A stretch of DNA of 64,000 nucleotides from Spirochaetales bacterium (GTDB lineage Bacteria > Spirochaetota > Spirochaetia > UBA9216), in the NCBI GenBank assembly GCA_016839055.1, contig JAEKNX010000002.1, positions 310,001 through 374,000 of the forward strand, in the 5' to 3' direction. How positions within the stretch are numbered: position 1 is the stretch's first letter; every line of letters starts with the position of its first letter. The position numbers and the translations under genes were made by a program. The notes beneath the pieces were generated by a model. The model was not told the DNA's origin and ran no database searches. It saw only the letters and a program-made list of their open reading frames with translations. Positions 62,556 to 64,000 of this stretch are shown one piece after another.

Positions 62556-63488
62556 ATGAGGGCCGATAACGTTTCTGAATTAATTGGCAAGACTCCGCTT
62601 GTCAGGATAAACCGGCTCTGCGGGAAAAATGCCGAAGTATTTGCAAAGCTCGAATACTTCAACCCCGGCAGTTCGGTAAAGGACAGAATAGCGCTGGCCC
62701 TCATTGAGGACGGTGAGAACCGCGGTCTCATCAGGCCCGGCACAGTAATTGTTGAGCCTACAAGCGGCAATACCGGAATAGGGCTGGCCATGGTCTGCGC
62801 GGTAAGAGGCTACCCTCTGATTCTGACAATGCCCGACACCCTGAGTATCGAGAGAAGACAGATTCTCGCGGGCTTCGGAGCGAAGCTTGTGCTTACCCCC
62901 GGCAGCCTGGGTATGAGGGGGGCTGTTGAAAAAGCCGAAGAAATTGCGGCTGAACTTTCTGATTCCTGGATACCCGGGCAATTTACAAATCCCGCAAATC
63001 CTGACTGTCATTTTGCGACAACAGCCCGAGAGATCTGGCAGGACTCGAACGGGCTAATCGATATACTTATAACCGGAGTCGGCACAGGCGGAACCATAAG
63101 CGGTACCGCCAAAGGCCTCAGGGAGCTAAATCCCGACCTCAAGGTGATAGCGGTTGAGCCCGCCTCATCCCCGGTTATTACGCAAACGATGAACAAAGAA
63201 GAGCTGAAGCCCAGATCACACAAGATTCAGGGGATAGGCGCCGGGTTTATCCCTGAAAACCTCGATCTCTCGGTGATTGATGAGGTAATGGCAATTAAAG
63301 ATGAGGATGCCGCGGACTTCTCTCGCCGGCTTATGAAGGAAGAAGGTATCTTTGCAGGTATATCGGCCGGCGCTGCCGCCTGCGCATCCTTCAGGGCCGC
63401 ACAGCGTTCTGAAAATAAGGGCAGGGTAATAGTGTTCATCGTTCCCGACACTGGAGAGAGATATCTGTCGCAGGGAATGTTTAACTGA
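62556..63488 (+). CDS. cysK: Cysteine synthase A (O-acetylserine sulfhydrylase)
   Basis: 310 residues. IGKTPLVRINRL near residue 6, the PLP lysine in NPGSSVKDRIAL near 43, EPTSGNTGIGLA near 69, and the phosphate loop GVGTGGTISGTAKG near 175. Makes cysteine from O-acetylserine and sulfide. ATG follows the nifU stop with no gap, so it is co-transcribed with nifS-nifU, and precedes cysE. Confidence 0.95.
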   Translation: MRADNVSELIGKTPLVRINRLCGKNAEVFAKLEYFNPGSSVKDRIALALIEDGENRGLIRPGTVIVEPTSGNTGIGLAMVCAVRGYPLILTMPDTLSIERRQILAGFGAKLVLTPGSLGMRGAVEKAEEIAAELSDSWIPGQFTNPANPDCHFATTAREIWQDSNGLIDILITGVGTGGTISGTAKGLRELNPDLKVIAVEPASSPVITQTMNKEELKPRSHKIQGIGAGFIPENLDLSVIDEVMAIKDEDAADFSRRLMKEEGIFAGISAGAAACASFRAAQRSENKGRVIVFIVPDTGERYLSQGMFN

Positions 63489-63510
63489 TAATGTTTATTA
63501 TAGAGAGGCT

Positions 63511-63667
63511 CTTTTAAAAAATCAGAGATTGAAAATCTTCGATTTTTTGAAAGGACTACCATAGATTTAAATGCAGTTTTTTGCAATTTGTATATTATAT
63601 ATTAAATTAAATTCATGCAAAAACACTGCAAAGTGAATTTCAAAAATAACCGATTTTTGAAATTCAC
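63511..63667 (+). promoter_or_regulatory. Three consecutive hairpins in the cysK-cysE gap
   Basis: The 191-bp gap contains: H1 (63511-63553), a 13-bp outer stem with one G-U pair plus a 6-bp inner stem and GAA loop; H2, TGCAGTTTTTTGCA (63572-63585) with TGCAAAAACACTGCA (63616-63630); H3 (63633-63667), a perfect 15-bp stem GTGAATTTCAAAAAT with a 5-nt loop AACCG. The cysE ribosome-binding GGAG follows H3 by 4 nt. H1 may terminate or protect the upstream message; H2 encloses TATATTATATATT, a possible -10. Confidence 0.65.
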
Positions 63668-63679
63668 CCTGGAGAGTGA

Positions 63680-64000
63680 ATGCCAAATTTTGCTGACGAT
63701 GATTTTAATCTTAAAGATGTGATTAACGATTTATGTAAACCAGAATCCTATAACAAGGTCTTCCTCCGTCCGAAATTTCATGATATCCACATGCCGTCCG
63801 TCGAAGAGCTTAAACAGGCTGTTGAGATGCTGCGCTCGGTTATCTTTCCCGGATATTTTATACATTCGGAAGTGCGTGAGAACACTATGGACTATTACAT
63901 CGGTGCAACTCTCGACAAGTGCTACACCATCCTGACCGAACAATTCAAGCGCGGATATTGTTTCGCATGCGGATCGGATTCAATATGCTCGATCTGCGAG
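63680..64000 (+). CDS. cysE: Serine O-acetyltransferase, N-terminal part (runs off window)
   Basis: 107 codons to the window edge. MPNFADDDFNLKDV then MPSVEELKQAVEMLRSVIFPGYF and YYIGATLDKCYTILTEQFKRG (in pieces: SVEELKQAVEMLRSVIFPG, GATLDKCYTILTEQFKRG) match the helical N-terminal domain of EpsC-like serine acetyltransferases, before the left-handed beta-helix. A CxxC-like Cys cluster (CFACGSDSICSIC) lies at the visible end. The position behind cysK supports the call. GGAG is 6 bp before ATG. Confidence 0.82.
   Translation, partial: MPNFADDDFNLKDVINDLCKPESYNKVFLRPKFHDIHMPSVEELKQAVEMLRSVIFPGYFIHSEVRENTMDYYIGATLDKCYTILTEQFKRGYCFACGSDSICSICE

Overview
The window reads as chromosomal DNA of a free-living, saccharolytic bacterium, most likely a spirochaete (Spirochaetales). 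This assignment is an inference from gene order and protein style: def-fmt-PASTA, yicC-(CMP-kinase-like)-rpoZ-miaA, a very short RpoZ, a 64-residue zinc ribbon, a DUF2225 protein, plant-type NifU, and lipoprotein signals. No rRNA is present to prove it. The backbone has moderate GC. One block (about 39.57-47.69 kb) is visibly AT-rich.

Layout. 0-8.2 kb: tail of a propeller-like protein, a membrane-anchored MutS-like ATPase, an XRE-cupin regulator with an acyl-CoA synthetase, a coiled-coil protein, then both MTA phosphorylase and MTA/SAH nucleosidase and a DMT exporter. 8.2-11.5 kb: WYL regulator with a GyrI-like effector protein, a small zinc ribbon, YihY. 11.6-15.6 kb: murC, yicC, a CMP-kinase-like gene, rpoZ, miaA. 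15.6-23.4 kb (minus strand): AMMECR1, RqcH, macrodomain, hisC, trpB, folC, hisD. 23.6-27.4 kb: a clostripain-type lipoprotein split by an in-frame TGA, an amidohydrolase, a lipoprotein. 27.5-39.2 kb: folP-cdaA-cdaR-acpS (c-di-AMP synthesis), DUF2225, truA, UDG, priA, an EAL-CBS-GGDEF protein, def, fmt, PASTA protein. 39.3 kb: tRNA-Gly(CCC) followed by a structured element that repeats tRNA T-arm sequence. 39.6-47.7 kb: AT-rich sugar island (orphan ABC ATPase and DeoR repressor divergent from FGGY kinase, binding protein, ATPase, permease, cupin). 47.8-52 kb: envelope proteins, tautomerase, a tyrosine-recombinase remnant, a diguanylate cyclase, tag. 52.3-55.8 kb: a second, complete ribose-type ABC transporter. 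56-60.3 kb: REC-PAS-PocR histidine kinase, ABC-F protein, TRIC-type channel. 60.4-64 kb: nifS, nifU, cysK and the start of cysE, a cysteine and Fe-S module.

How it works together. Two sugar uptake systems, a kinase and c-di-GMP enzymes fit a motile sugar user. c-di-AMP synthesis is linked to folate (folP) and lipid carrier (acpS) genes. The cysK-cysE-nifS-nifU run feeds sulfur into Fe-S clusters.

The most notable non-gene signals are: (i) at least six genes whose start codon lies 5-8 nt after a well-formed -35/17-bp/-10 promoter with no Shine-Dalgarno sequence, which predicts leaderless mRNAs; (ii) two interleaved perfect inverted repeats overlapping the trpB promoter; (iii) priA with no ATG/GTG/TTG at its homology-defined start; (iv) a three-hairpin leader before cysE; (v) the tRNA-Gly-adjacent repeat, AT-rich island and recombinase remnant. 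No CRISPR array, intact prophage, intact insertion sequence or recognised defence system was seen.
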